From the NCBI RefSeq assembly GCF_005233845.1, contig NZ_SZQL01000024.1, positions 1 through 64,000 on the forward strand: a stretch of DNA of 64,000 bases, given 5' to 3'. Below are positions 26,899 to 35,412 of this stretch, in pieces. Made by a program: the position numbers and the translations under genes. This stretch comes from Ilyomonas limi. Its GTDB lineage: Bacteria; Bacteroidota; Bacteroidia; Chitinophagales; Chitinophagaceae. The notes beneath the pieces are model-generated. The model did no database searches. It was not told the DNA's origin and saw only the letters and a program-made list of their open reading frames with translations. The first letter of the stretch is position 1. Every line of letters begins with the position of its first letter.

Positions 26899-29283
26899 AT
26901 GATCTTTCATTTAATAAAAACGCTCCTCATTACGGTATTTGCTTGTATTACTTTGTTTGCGCGGGCTCAGGTATCTTTTACTTCCGGTGAGTTGGAGATA
27001 AGCCTGAACGGGAAAGGTTACCTTACTGAATTAAGCAATAAAACAACAGGAAAAAATTACTTATATACCGATACCCTTGCTCCTCTTATAACAGTTGTGC
27101 GTAAAAGCAAAAAGTTTCATCCTACTTCATTAACTTATAATAAATCTCAGAAAAAAATTACTTTGGGTTATACGGATGCAGGTGTAAATATAGATATCAA
27201 GGTGTTGAATAAACCTACTCATCTGATACTGGAAATCATTAAAGCCGGCCCCGCCGATAAAATAGATGCAGTCGTATGGGGTCCATATCCAACTACTATC
27301 AATAAAACAGTAGGTGAAGTTATTGGTGTAGTAAGAGATGGTACAACATCTATTGGGCTACAGGTGCTGAATGTAAAAACGCTGGGTGGAGATTATCCTA
27401 ATAATGAAGGGAGCACCTGGCAAAGAGGCATAGCAGCCATCAGCCGCCCCTGGGGCAGCCTTCTACAGGCTTATTCTATCAATCGAGAACATGAACGTTA
27501 TGTAGATGCCTGGGGCGGTGTATATAAAAACATGCCGATAGCTCCTATTAAAGGCGAAACAGTGGTAGGCAGTAAGATAGCTTTATTCAGTTGTGATGAA
27601 CCAAAAACCTTAGACCGGCTGGAGCAAATTGAATTAGCTGAAAATTTACCGCATCCTACTATTAAAGGTGTATGGTTTAAAAAGTCTCCTTTATTTGGAA
27701 AGTCTTATCTCATTTCTTCCTTCAGCGAAAAGGATGTTGACGAGATAATTGGTTATACCAAAAGAGCCGGCCTTTTTTCGCTTTACCATGAAGGTCCTTT
27801 TAAAAGCTGGGGGCATTTCGTGCTCAACCCCACTCAATTCCCTAACGGAAAAGAGGGATTAAAAAAATGTGTCGAAAAGGCCCATGCCGCCGGTCTGATG
27901 ATGGGTATGCATACGCTTTCGAATTTTATCAATACCAATGATCCTTACATAACACCGGTACCCGATGACCGGCTGAGTATGACCGGCTCCTCTACGCTCA
28001 TGCAAAATATGGATGCCTTACAAAAAGAAGTTGAAGTGGCATCGCCTGAATATTTCAATCAACAAGAGAGCAATTACCTGCATACAGTGAAAATAGGCAG
28101 TGAGCTTATCAGGTATAAATCGGTTACGAGTACACCACCTTATCAACTTCTCGACTGTCAGCGGGGCGCCTTTGGCACCACAGCTTCTGCTCACAACAAA
28201 GGAGATGTAGTAGGCAAATTATTTGACCATGGCTATGGCGTATTTTTCCCCAACATCAATATGCAACGCGACGTAGCTAAAAATATTGCTATCCTTATGA
28301 ATGAAACAGGTATTGATCATTTGGATTTTGACGGTTTTGAAGGCGGGCTTGCTTCCGGTCAGGGAGATTATGCTGTGAATCTGTTTGCAAAGGATGTGTA
28401 CGATAATGTAAAGCACGAATTTATCTGTGGCACCAGCATCAGTAAATCTTTTTTTTGGCATATTGGTTCTTATTATAACTGGGGCGAACCCTGGTATGGT
28501 GGATTTAAAGAGAGTATGCAGGAATACCGCATTGCTAATCAAGCTCTGTTTGACAGAAATTTTATGCCCCACATGTTGGGATGGTATTTGCTTGCAGAGC
28601 ACACCACTTTGCCGGAAATGGAATGGATGCTGGCCCGTGCTGCGGGTTATAATGCAGGCTTTGCCCTTGTAGCCCGCCCTGACGCTTTAAGGAAAAATCC
28701 GCTTACACCTGTACTGCTGGATGCCATTAGGGAGTGGGAGAATGCACGAAACGGCAGCGCATTCAGTAAAGAGCAGCAGGAGCGATTGAAAAACCCGGCC
28801 AATGCATTTCATTTGGAGAAAGTAAGTGAGGGCAAATGGAACTTTTATCAGTATTCCACATCGCCGGTATTTGTAAGAGAGAAGTTTGAACGGCAGCCAG
28901 GAGAGCCAACCCATACCATCTGGAACTTCAAGCAGCAATGGAGCGAACAACCGCTTCAATTCAACTTAAACGTGACGGGCAATGAAGGAGCGGTCGGTGA
29001 TATTACAATGCAAATAGATAATTATGCAGAAATAAATTTGCCCCAGGAATTGCAGGCAGGGGAAAGTGTGGTGTGCGATGGTACGGAAATACTGCGCCTG
29101 TATGATAAGGACGGAAAGCCCAAAGGACAGTACAAAATGTCTTCACCTCCGCCCGTTGTTTCGCCCGGCACACATTCTATTACAATTGATTGTTCGTTTA
29201 CAGGCGAAAAACCTCCAAAAATAGAGGTGCAGTTCAAAGGGCTGGATAAGATGGAAACAGTTAACGTAAATAAGAAAGGCTGA
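26899..29283 (+). CDS. Exported putative glycoside hydrolase, family uncertain
   Basis: A 794-residue exported protein (signal ends ITLFARAQ). An N-terminal beta-rich domain (about 25-240) is followed by a predicted (beta/alpha)8 barrel (about 260-600) with strand-end acids in GIDHLDFDGFEGG and a GMHTLSNF segment. A C-terminal beta domain follows (about 640-790). This order resembles clan-D-type alpha-galactosidases and related retaining hydrolases, but no family signature is certain. The gene follows SusCD and should act in the periplasm or at the surface on the imported glycan. Confidence 0.6.
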   Translation: MIFHLIKTLLITVFACITLFARAQVSFTSGELEISLNGKGYLTELSNKTTGKNYLYTDTLAPLITVVRKSKKFHPTSLTYNKSQKKITLGYTDAGVNIDIKVLNKPTHLILEIIKAGPADKIDAVVWGPYPTTINKTVGEVIGVVRDGTTSIGLQVLNVKTLGGDYPNNEGSTWQRGIAAISRPWGSLLQAYSINREHERYVDAWGGVYKNMPIAPIKGETVVGSKIALFSCDEPKTLDRLEQIELAENLPHPTIKGVWFKKSPLFGKSYLISSFSEKDVDEIIGYTKRAGLFSLYHEGPFKSWGHFVLNPTQFPNGKEGLKKCVEKAHAAGLMMGMHTLSNFINTNDPYITPVPDDRLSMTGSSTLMQNMDALQKEVEVASPEYFNQQESNYLHTVKIGSELIRYKSVTSTPPYQLLDCQRGAFGTTASAHNKGDVVGKLFDHGYGVFFPNINMQRDVAKNIAILMNETGIDHLDFDGFEGGLASGQGDYAVNLFAKDVYDNVKHEFICGTSISKSFFWHIGSYYNWGEPWYGGFKESMQEYRIANQALFDRNFMPHMLGWYLLAEHTTLPEMEWMLARAAGYNAGFALVARPDALRKNPLTPVLLDAIREWENARNGSAFSKEQQERLKNPANAFHLEKVSEGKWNFYQYSTSPVFVREKFERQPGEPTHTIWNFKQQWSEQPLQFNLNVTGNEGAVGDITMQIDNYAEINLPQELQAGESVVCDGTEILRLYDKDGKPKGQYKMSSPPPVVSPGTHSITIDCSFTGEKPPKIEVQFKGLDKMETVNVNKKG

Positions 29284-29381
29284 TGCAAAGCTTCGGCAAT
29301 AGTTTAGTCCTGCGCTTGCGGAGTTGAAATGTGAATAAACCTGCTAATTTTCAAAGAGCAATTTGAAAAATCATCAACAGT

Positions 29382-30164
29382 ATGTGTAAGTTATTTTTCT
29401 TTTTTCTTTTCTTTCTGACTGCTGTTTTTATTACAGTAAACGATGCACAGGCACAAACTATAAGAGTGCTTGCATATAATATTCACCACGGCGAAGATGT
29501 AAACGGAAAACTCAATCTTCAGCAAATTGCCGATGTGATTAATAAGGCAAACCCTGATGTGGTAGCGCTGGAGGAAGTGGATAGCATGACCAACCGCACC
29601 AACAAAGTAGATCAGTTAAAAGAGCTGGCAGCACTTACCAACATGCAATATTTCTACGGTAAAAATATGGACTATGATGGCGGTGGTTATGGTGTAGGCA
29701 TTCTTACCAAATGGCCTATCACCCGTACATTTACTACCCGCCTGCCAAACTTTCCACAGAGCGAACCAAGAGTTGCCGCCACAGTTGAAGTGCAGTTAAA
29801 AGATAATAAAAGCTTTCTTTTTACCGCTATACATTTAGATTATGTGAGAAACCCTGCGGAAAGAATAGCGCAGGCTAAAAAGTTACAGGAAGTATTTTTT
29901 GCAATTGATACCCCTTCTATCCTTGCCGGCGATTTTAATGCTCAGCCGGATGAAACCGCCATGAAGGATATTATATTCAGTATGTACGATGAAACAGATT
30001 TTACCGGGCATTCACTTTCCTTTCCTTCCGATGAACCGAAAATAAAAATTGATTATGTACTCGTTTCAAAAAATCATCATTGGGAAAAACAACACTATGA
30101 AGTAATAGATGAAAAAGTAGCATCAGACCACCGCCCGGTTTTGTCTGTTGTGCAATTGAAGTAA
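29382..30164 (+). CDS. Exported endonuclease/exonuclease/phosphatase-family hydrolase
   Basis: A 260-residue exported EEP-fold protein (signal ends NDAQAQ). RVLAYNIHHGED carries the metal-binding Asn, VALEEVD the catalytic Glu, AIHLDY a conserved His, LAGDFNAQPDE the Asp-Asn pair and ASDHRPVLSVV the final Asp-His. The family covers DNases, sphingomyelinases and inositol-phosphate phosphatases; secreted members beside SusCD genes usually cut phosphodiesters or phosphoesters. The substrate is undetermined. It is the last gene of the FecI-SusCD group. Confidence 0.82.
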   Translation: MCKLFFFFLFFLTAVFITVNDAQAQTIRVLAYNIHHGEDVNGKLNLQQIADVINKANPDVVALEEVDSMTNRTNKVDQLKELAALTNMQYFYGKNMDYDGGGYGVGILTKWPITRTFTTRLPNFPQSEPRVAATVEVQLKDNKSFLFTAIHLDYVRNPAERIAQAKKLQEVFFAIDTPSILAGDFNAQPDETAMKDIIFSMYDETDFTGHSLSFPSDEPKIKIDYVLVSKNHHWEKQHYEVIDEKVASDHRPVLSVVQLK

Positions 30165-30531
30165 GGACAGCTTTGATATGGAAGTGTTGAACGGGTTGTT
30201 GCTGCATACGGAATAGTGTCTGCTATTTAAAGGCAAACTCATTTGTTGAAAAACTATTAAATAAACACCCCGACTCACGTTATAGTAAGTAGCTTCTATC
30301 AGAATAGCTACTTACTATTCTCATACCATCATGAATTTCTGTTTGGAGTTGCGAATTTTAAGTAACAAAAAAGCTTACCAATTGTAATAATGGCAGCACC
30401 ATCTTTGCAATTGATAAGCTATAAAATCAGCAAAATAGTAGCTGGTATTTGCTCAAGCTGAATGAATCAGTATGTACTTATTTAAGCGTACAATGAAGGT
30501 CTAACCAAATAAGTATTTTTTGTAAAAAAAC
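30165..30531. other. Intergenic region between convergent genes
   Basis: No coding signal. It holds the long hairpin described at 30282-30318 and separates the plus-strand SusCD group from the minus-strand sigma-factor group. Confidence 0.6.
30282..30318. terminator. Bidirectional hairpin terminator candidate
   Basis: A perfect 13-bp stem (ATAGTAAGTAGCT at 30282-30294 with its reverse complement at 30306-30318) encloses an 11-base loop. It sits between convergent genes ending at 30164 and 30532. There is no long T-run, so termination efficiency is uncertain, but the position and stem length fit a shared terminator. Confidence 0.5.
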
Positions 30532-31173
30532 CTACTCCTGCTTTCTTACATATATATCACCACTAATCGTTTCCAGCTCTACATTATCACCACCGCCATT
30601 ATACTGATAAGAGACCGCATTTCCACCTTTGTCATGTCTGGTATTATTAATAGCCAAATCGGTATAAATGGTTCCGGAGATCGTACTCATTTTTAAATCA
30701 GCCTTCCGGGAACCAGCAAACTGAAGGTCAATAAATCCGCTGATACTGTGCGCATTGATGGCTGCTGTTTTTCCCTCAATAATAATATTGCCGTTGATCG
30801 TTTCTACGGAGAGCTCGGCTCCTTCCGGAACATACACGTCCCAGTATATATTGCTATGGTAGTTGCAATGACAGGAATCGCCTCCTTGCCGGCTTTTTTG
30901 TTCATCAAACTTTGCCGTAATGTTTATACTGTTGCCCGATGCATCAAATGTTGTTTTATACACCTCATTATCCTTATTATCATTGATGTTAACAGCAGCT
31001 TTTGCATATACTTCATTCTTATTCCAAGAGCGAATGCGGATAGAATCTGCTATCTGTATGTTCATGCGTATCTTTTCACCGGCAGCATAATTGAGATGCT
31101 GTTCTATTATTTTCTGTGCATAATTGCAACAGCTTAACAGGCAAAACAGTATTATAAAGGTTATATTTTTCAT
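30532..31173 (-). CDS. Exported DUF4097-like beta-helix protein
   Basis: A 213-residue exported protein (signal ends CLLSCCNYAQ). The mature part has repeated beta-strand units of the kind ETINGNIIIEG, SISGFIDLQFAG, STISGTIYTDL and ETISGDIYVRK, the ladder of DUF4097-type (putative adhesin-like) proteins. It is paired with a similar gene 35 bases upstream and lies downstream of an ECF sigma/anti-sigma pair. Such proteins in this setting are thought to be exported targets of the sigma factor; the function is not established. Confidence 0.72.
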   Translation of the reverse strand: MKNITFIILFCLLSCCNYAQKIIEQHLNYAAGEKIRMNIQIADSIRIRSWNKNEVYAKAAVNINDNKDNEVYKTTFDASGNSINITAKFDEQKSRQGGDSCHCNYHSNIYWDVYVPEGAELSVETINGNIIIEGKTAAINAHSISGFIDLQFAGSRKADLKMSTISGTIYTDLAINNTRHDKGGNAVSYQYNGGGDNVELETISGDIYVRKQE

Positions 31174-31208
31174 ACTTCGGCTATTAATGGGTTTATGATG
31201 TATGATTA

Positions 31209-31988
31209 TCAGGCAGCTTTTTTCCGGAGATAGATATTACCGCTTACATTAGTAATTTTAAAACTAACACCACCACCGTTTAACTGGCTCCTGATGCTGT
31301 TGCCGCCAATCTTTTTGAGCTTCTTTTCATCCGATGGAAAATCAAAGTCGGAATAAATGCCTCCTGAAATCGTTTCCATCTGTATATCCACGTCGGCATT
31401 GGCAGGCAGTGTTACGTCTATATCACCGCTGATAGAAGCAAGAGAAATGGGTTTGTCTTTACTTAACCCGCCAAATACAACATCTACATTGCCGCTGATG
31501 GTAGAGAGTACCAGCGGACCAGCTACATTTTTGAGGTGAATGTCGTGGCAGTTAGTAATTTCAATTTCTCCTTTTGTATTCTCCACACGCACATCGCCGG
31601 AGCGCCCACACTCATTATTTACCAGAACACTGAAATTATCAGGCACTTTGATGGTATAGCTGGCTGACTGTGTGATAGGCAGCAGGCATTGTAAGGTAAT
31701 CTGGTTACCATTTTTTTGAACAGCAACCGCAAGCCCGGTGTTGTCCGTTCCATCTGCATAAACGGCTTGCAGCCCCTTTGCACGTGCAGGAGGCTTGCTT
31801 TCTCTGCTGGACGTTATTATAATATCACTGCCATTGTAACCTTCTATTGGTAAGTCGCCTGAAAAATTGGTTAGTGTAAGTTTTCCATCCTTTACGTTCT
31901 GAACAGGAATTTTGTACTCCTGTGCCTGCAAGGTCAGGCTGATCGGCAATAGAAAAAGAAGAAATAATAAGTAATTAACTGATTTCAT
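31209..31988 (-). CDS. Exported DUF4097-like beta-helix protein
   Basis: A 259-residue exported protein (signal ends ISLTLQAQ). After about residue 120 it carries the same ladder units as its neighbour (STISGNVDVVFGG, SISGDIDVTLP, ETISGGIYSDF, NVSGNIYLRK), so the two probably arose by duplication. It lies between the anti-sigma gene and the other copy. The biological role is unknown. Confidence 0.72.
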   Translation of the reverse strand: MKSVNYLLFLLFLLPISLTLQAQEYKIPVQNVKDGKLTLTNFSGDLPIEGYNGSDIIITSSRESKPPARAKGLQAVYADGTDNTGLAVAVQKNGNQITLQCLLPITQSASYTIKVPDNFSVLVNNECGRSGDVRVENTKGEIEITNCHDIHLKNVAGPLVLSTISGNVDVVFGGLSKDKPISLASISGDIDVTLPANADVDIQMETISGGIYSDFDFPSDEKKLKKIGGNSIRSQLNGGGVSFKITNVSGNIYLRKKAA

Positions 31989-32158
31989 TTGTAATGGTTT
32001 AAGCGATAAATAAGTATTTGAATTTGTTGTATCTGTTTATAACAATGCTATAATCATGTGCTTTGGGTAAAACAATGCCGTTAAGCAAAGCTTAGATGAT
32101 GCTATGCTATTATATTCCTTGCGAGGAGTTACTTCAGCTTTAACAATGGTCTGCTACT

Positions 32159-32977
32159 TTATAACAGTTTAAGTCCTTTTTGTGCCATCTCTTTTACAGA
32201 TGGTAGTGCTTTTTTATCTGAAAGGATTTTTTTAATAGGCTCTTTTGCTTTCTGTTCCCGGCGTTCCGTAAGCATATTGATCAGCACGATCTGCATGATA
32301 GGTTCTGTTTGTTTACTTAAAGAAGCTACCAGCGAATCCCTTACTGCCTGGCTGCCCGAAAATTGTTCAATGGCATATAGCGCAGCTAATCGTACGTTTA
32401 CATTTTTATCGGTGTTCAGTGTATTTATAAGCGCAGTAATTATTTTCTGATCGGGGTTGCTTATTTCTTCTACATAATTTACGGCTTTTATCCGCTCACT
32501 GGCCGATTCTGCATTCAGCAGATTAAATAGCAGCGTCTCTTTTATTTCTTTTACTTCTTTATTCAGCCTTGCTATCTGAGCTGTATTATCATGCTGCTTT
32601 TGCGGAACGATTTTCATCCCTATCACTATGCCACCTGCTACCAGTATAATGCTTGCAGCAACACGCCACCACGCAGGATATCTTTTTATAACTGTTGTCT
32701 TTTGCTCCCTTTCTTCCCTTTGTAAAATCCGGGAAGTAGCATCAATATTGATCTCCGACTGAAGCATGCTATCAAACTTTTCCTGCAGGGCAGGGCTTGG
32801 TTGTGCAGGTTTGTTATACTCCATTACGCGGAACAATGTCCTGTATTCATCGAGGCTCTGTTTACAGGCTGCACAGCTTTGAATATGCTTCTCTATGTTT
32901 GTACGCATAGCCGGGCTTAGCCTGCCATCCAGATACTCCATCAGCAACGCATCTATATCATCACATTGCATATTCAT
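32159..32977 (-). CDS. Zinc-finger anti-sigma factor with membrane helix and HEAT-like repeats
   Basis: A 272-residue membrane protein. The N-terminal HIQSCAACK fits the HxxxCxxC zinc anti-sigma motif. A membrane helix lies at about residues 98-116 (VAASIILVAGGIVIGMKIV). The periplasmic C-terminal part is a run of alpha-helical repeats resembling HEAT units (LINTLNTDKNVNVRLAALYA and a similar repeat before it). The ATG at 32977 is preferred to one at 33007 that overlaps the sigma gene. It follows the sigma gene by four bases and should hold the sigma factor inactive at the membrane. The repeat tail as a sensor is an inference. Confidence 0.8.
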   Translation of the reverse strand: MNMQCDDIDALLMEYLDGRLSPAMRTNIEKHIQSCAACKQSLDEYRTLFRVMEYNKPAQPSPALQEKFDSMLQSEINIDATSRILQREEREQKTTVIKRYPAWWRVAASIILVAGGIVIGMKIVPQKQHDNTAQIARLNKEVKEIKETLLFNLLNAESASERIKAVNYVEEISNPDQKIITALINTLNTDKNVNVRLAALYAIEQFSGSQAVRDSLVASLSKQTEPIMQIVLINMLTERREQKAKEPIKKILSDKKALPSVKEMAQKGLKLL

Positions 32978-32981
32978 ACAT

Positions 32982-33533
32982 CTATAATTGTTTAAAATAA
33001 AGGGCACGCAGTTCTTTCATCGCTCTATGTATCTGAACCTTGACAGCGCTTAAAGACATATTCTTTATCTGTGCTATCTCTGCATATTTTAAACCTTCGT
33101 ACCTGCTTAATACAATCAGTTCCCGGTCAATAGGTCCTAATTCCAGTAAAGCGGCTTGCAGCTTTTCAAAGTCCTGTTCTTCAACACCTCCTTCCTCCAG
33201 TGGCACCTCTTCTGTATCGCTGTTTGTGCTTTTTACTACTTCGCTGATGCGCATTTTTTGCTTGCAGTAGTCGGCATGTATGTTTCTGGCCATCTGGTAC
33301 ATCCAAGGCTTAAAGCTCCCGTTGGCATGATTGAATGTATGCCTGAACCGGAGGATGCGGTAGAACAATGTTTGCGTCAGGTCTTCACTTGTGCTCTTAT
33401 CGATAGTCAGCTTCAGAAAAAAGTTGTACAGGGGTATATGGTAGCGCTCGAACAATGTAGTCAGTTCAGACAATTGCCCGTCTTTTACCTTGTGCATTAT
33501 TTTTTCATCAGTTGGTTCTTCTACCCGTTGCAA
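32982..33533 (-). CDS. ECF RNA polymerase sigma factor
   Basis: A 183-residue sigma-70 factor with region 2 (about 15-85, YNFFLKLTIDKSTSEDLTQT and SFKPWMYQMARNIHADYC) and region 4 (about 120-175, LGPIDRELIVLSRYEGLKYA then MSLSAVKVQIHRAMKEL). The TTG at 33533 is used; an ATG at 33497 would remove a few residues before region 2. It is co-transcribed with its zinc anti-sigma factor and the two DUF4097-like genes. It is a separate regulatory unit from the FecI-type sigma gene at 19445. Confidence 0.87.
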   Translation of the reverse strand: MQRVEEPTDEKIMHKVKDGQLSELTTLFERYHIPLYNFFLKLTIDKSTSEDLTQTLFYRILRFRHTFNHANGSFKPWMYQMARNIHADYCKQKMRISEVVKSTNSDTEEVPLEEGGVEEQDFEKLQAALLELGPIDRELIVLSRYEGLKYAEIAQIKNMSLSAVKVQIHRAMKELRALYFKQL

Positions 33534-33973
33534 TGAAATTGTTTGTGCTTTGTATTGAATACTGTGAGAAAGGAAAAAGGTTACAAAAAAAGGGAAATAT
33601 TTTTTAGGGCAAGATGCGCTCTCCTCAATCTTGTACTTTGCTCAATAAATTATCGCAATAACAAACATGCGAATGCACTTTATTTTATACACATTGACTC
33701 TGGTATTCTTTATTGGCAAAATCATTAAAAAGGAATGACATATTGCAGGAAAGCTTCCGTAACAGTTGGCGTACAAGGCAGCAGCAAACATCTTTATTTC
33801 AAAAATAGCGGTACACAGAATATCCTTGCTTTCCTGCATGCAGATAAGCAGGTTTGTGAAAATTTATATCTTTTATGGCCAAACAAATATGGCTAAACAA
33901 TCTTTTAGAGAAAAAAGTGGAGTGGACAACCCTTCAAAGGAAAGCGTAACTGCATCAACTTTTATTACTTTTT
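33534..33973. other. Intergenic region between sigma-factor operon and phosphonate locus
   Basis: No intact gene is seen in this 440-base AT-rich stretch. Being upstream of the minus-strand sigma gene it should carry that operon's promoter, and it also receives the 3' end of the DUF5690 transcript. Small frames here lack protein-like composition. Confidence 0.5.
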
Positions 33974-35290
33974 TTATTCAACAACCACTTCTTTGTTTAG
34001 TTGTATGACCGCGCTTTTACGATGCTTCCGCTTTTCATGCTTATAGAAAAACAATCCTGTAATAACTAATAAGAGTAAAGACACTATCGTTTGCAGATAA
34101 GAGAATTCAATTAATACATGCATCCAGCTGGTTGTTTGCATAAAAAACTCTTTATACAACAGCAGCACCACACTGCCCAGGTAGCCAATAGAATCGCAGA
34201 TATACACAAAGAAACCTGCATTGGCTTTAATACGGAATAAAGCGATCATCCGTTCAAACAGGGCAACCTGTATAGGTATGTATGCAAGAAACAATCCGGT
34301 GCCTAACAACAACATCCACCAAAAAGGGGTTAGTACACGCAACTGAAAAAATATGGTGGACAAACCACTCAGCAGTAAGCCAAGAAATAGTAAGAAATTA
34401 GTTGCCCAAAAGCCTTTACTGTTGCTTTTTATTGCTGATAGACTTCCAATAGCAATCAATACAACTATACCTGAAATGGTTTCTGTTAATGCAAACACAT
34501 CTTTATTAAAATGTGCATCCATTTCAGTCCATATCTCTACAGAAAAATTGTCTCTGAAATCCCGGAGCGTTGCTAAAAAAGCATACACAATAACCAGTCC
34601 GATGATGCCTGCACCATATTCTTTTAAAACGTTTTGCTTACCTTCTTTAGTCATGGGTAAACGCGGACTTCGATGCTTAATATCTTCTGCCGTAGGTGCA
34701 GGAATTACAGAAAGCATCCAAACAAATAATAAAAAAAGTGGCAGAAAAATAAGTCCGATTAGAAACGGCATCCAAAACTCTGATATGAAAGGCAAGGCAT
34801 CCTGCACATAAAAATAAATGGTCTTTAAAAATCCTGAAGAAATAACAAGGCTAATACTTAATCCCATTGCCAGTGTTTCGGTAAATAATCGTCCTTCCAG
34901 ATAGCTGAATACAATGCCCCACACCATTCCCAACGGCAATCCGTTAAGAAATAAAAAAATAAAATTGTAAGGATGGGGTACCAATCCAAAGAACAATAAA
35001 GCGATCTCTGCAAAAAGAATCAAACCGATAATTAATTTTTTCCGTTGGTGTGCTTTCAGCTCGGAAATTATTTTGATACCAATAAATTTTGAGGTCATAT
35101 AACCAAACACCTGTGCAATAATTAAAATGACTTTATAATCTATCCCCCAAAGATTATATCCTTCATAAGTGCCTGCATTGAAAGGTTTCCGGAAAGCATA
35201 CATGCAGAAGTAAGTGCCAAATGCTGCCAGCATGCACCAGGCAATAAAAAAAACTTTTGAAGTGGACAGCAATCGTTGAATATAGTTCAT
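33974..35290 (-). CDS. DUF5690 family multi-spanning membrane protein, candidate phosphonate transporter
   Basis: A 438-residue inner-membrane protein with about 12 hydrophobic segments arranged like a major facilitator, for example TYFCMYAFRKPFNAGTYEG after helix 1 and LGMVWGIVFSYLEGR in the first half. The ATG at 35290 (MNYIQRLLST) replaces an upstream frame start that overlaps the promoter of nothing and adds a cysteine-rich stretch. The family (DUF5690) is of unknown function and in Bacteroidota is found beside 2-aminoethylphosphonate genes. It is the last gene of the phosphonate block, 113 bases after phnW. Import of 2-aminoethylphosphonate is an inference from fold and position. Confidence 0.75.
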   Translation of the reverse strand: MNYIQRLLSTSKVFFIAWCMLAAFGTYFCMYAFRKPFNAGTYEGYNLWGIDYKVILIIAQVFGYMTSKFIGIKIISELKAHQRKKLIIGLILFAEIALLFFGLVPHPYNFIFLFLNGLPLGMVWGIVFSYLEGRLFTETLAMGLSISLVISSGFLKTIYFYVQDALPFISEFWMPFLIGLIFLPLFLLFVWMLSVIPAPTAEDIKHRSPRLPMTKEGKQNVLKEYGAGIIGLVIVYAFLATLRDFRDNFSVEIWTEMDAHFNKDVFALTETISGIVVLIAIGSLSAIKSNSKGFWATNFLLFLGLLLSGLSTIFFQLRVLTPFWWMLLLGTGLFLAYIPIQVALFERMIALFRIKANAGFFVYICDSIGYLGSVVLLLYKEFFMQTTSWMHVLIEFSYLQTIVSLLLLVITGLFFYKHEKRKHRKSAVIQLNKEVVVE

Positions 35291-35377
35291 ACAACAGGTG
35301 TTTGGTGTTTGTGTGCGGAAATAAAACAAGGCAAGTTTAATAAAAACAACTATACTATGGAGATACTAAATACTTTT

Positions 35378-35412
35378 AAAGTGCCTGATACCTTGTTGGC
35401 ATTCAAAGTGCC
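35378..35412 (-). repeat. GGCACTTT repeat pair overlapping the end of phnW
   Basis: On the minus strand GGCACTTT occurs at 35412-35405, inside the last phnW codons and including the T of its TGA stop, and again at 35385-35378. The same octamer forms a perfect hairpin at 42775-42791. It may contribute to transcript folding between phnW and the DUF5690 gene. Confidence 0.5.

Noticed and set aside
33156-33536. A 126-codon plus-strand frame overlapping the ECF sigma gene
   Set aside because: It is antisense to the well-supported sigma factor and has no independent support.
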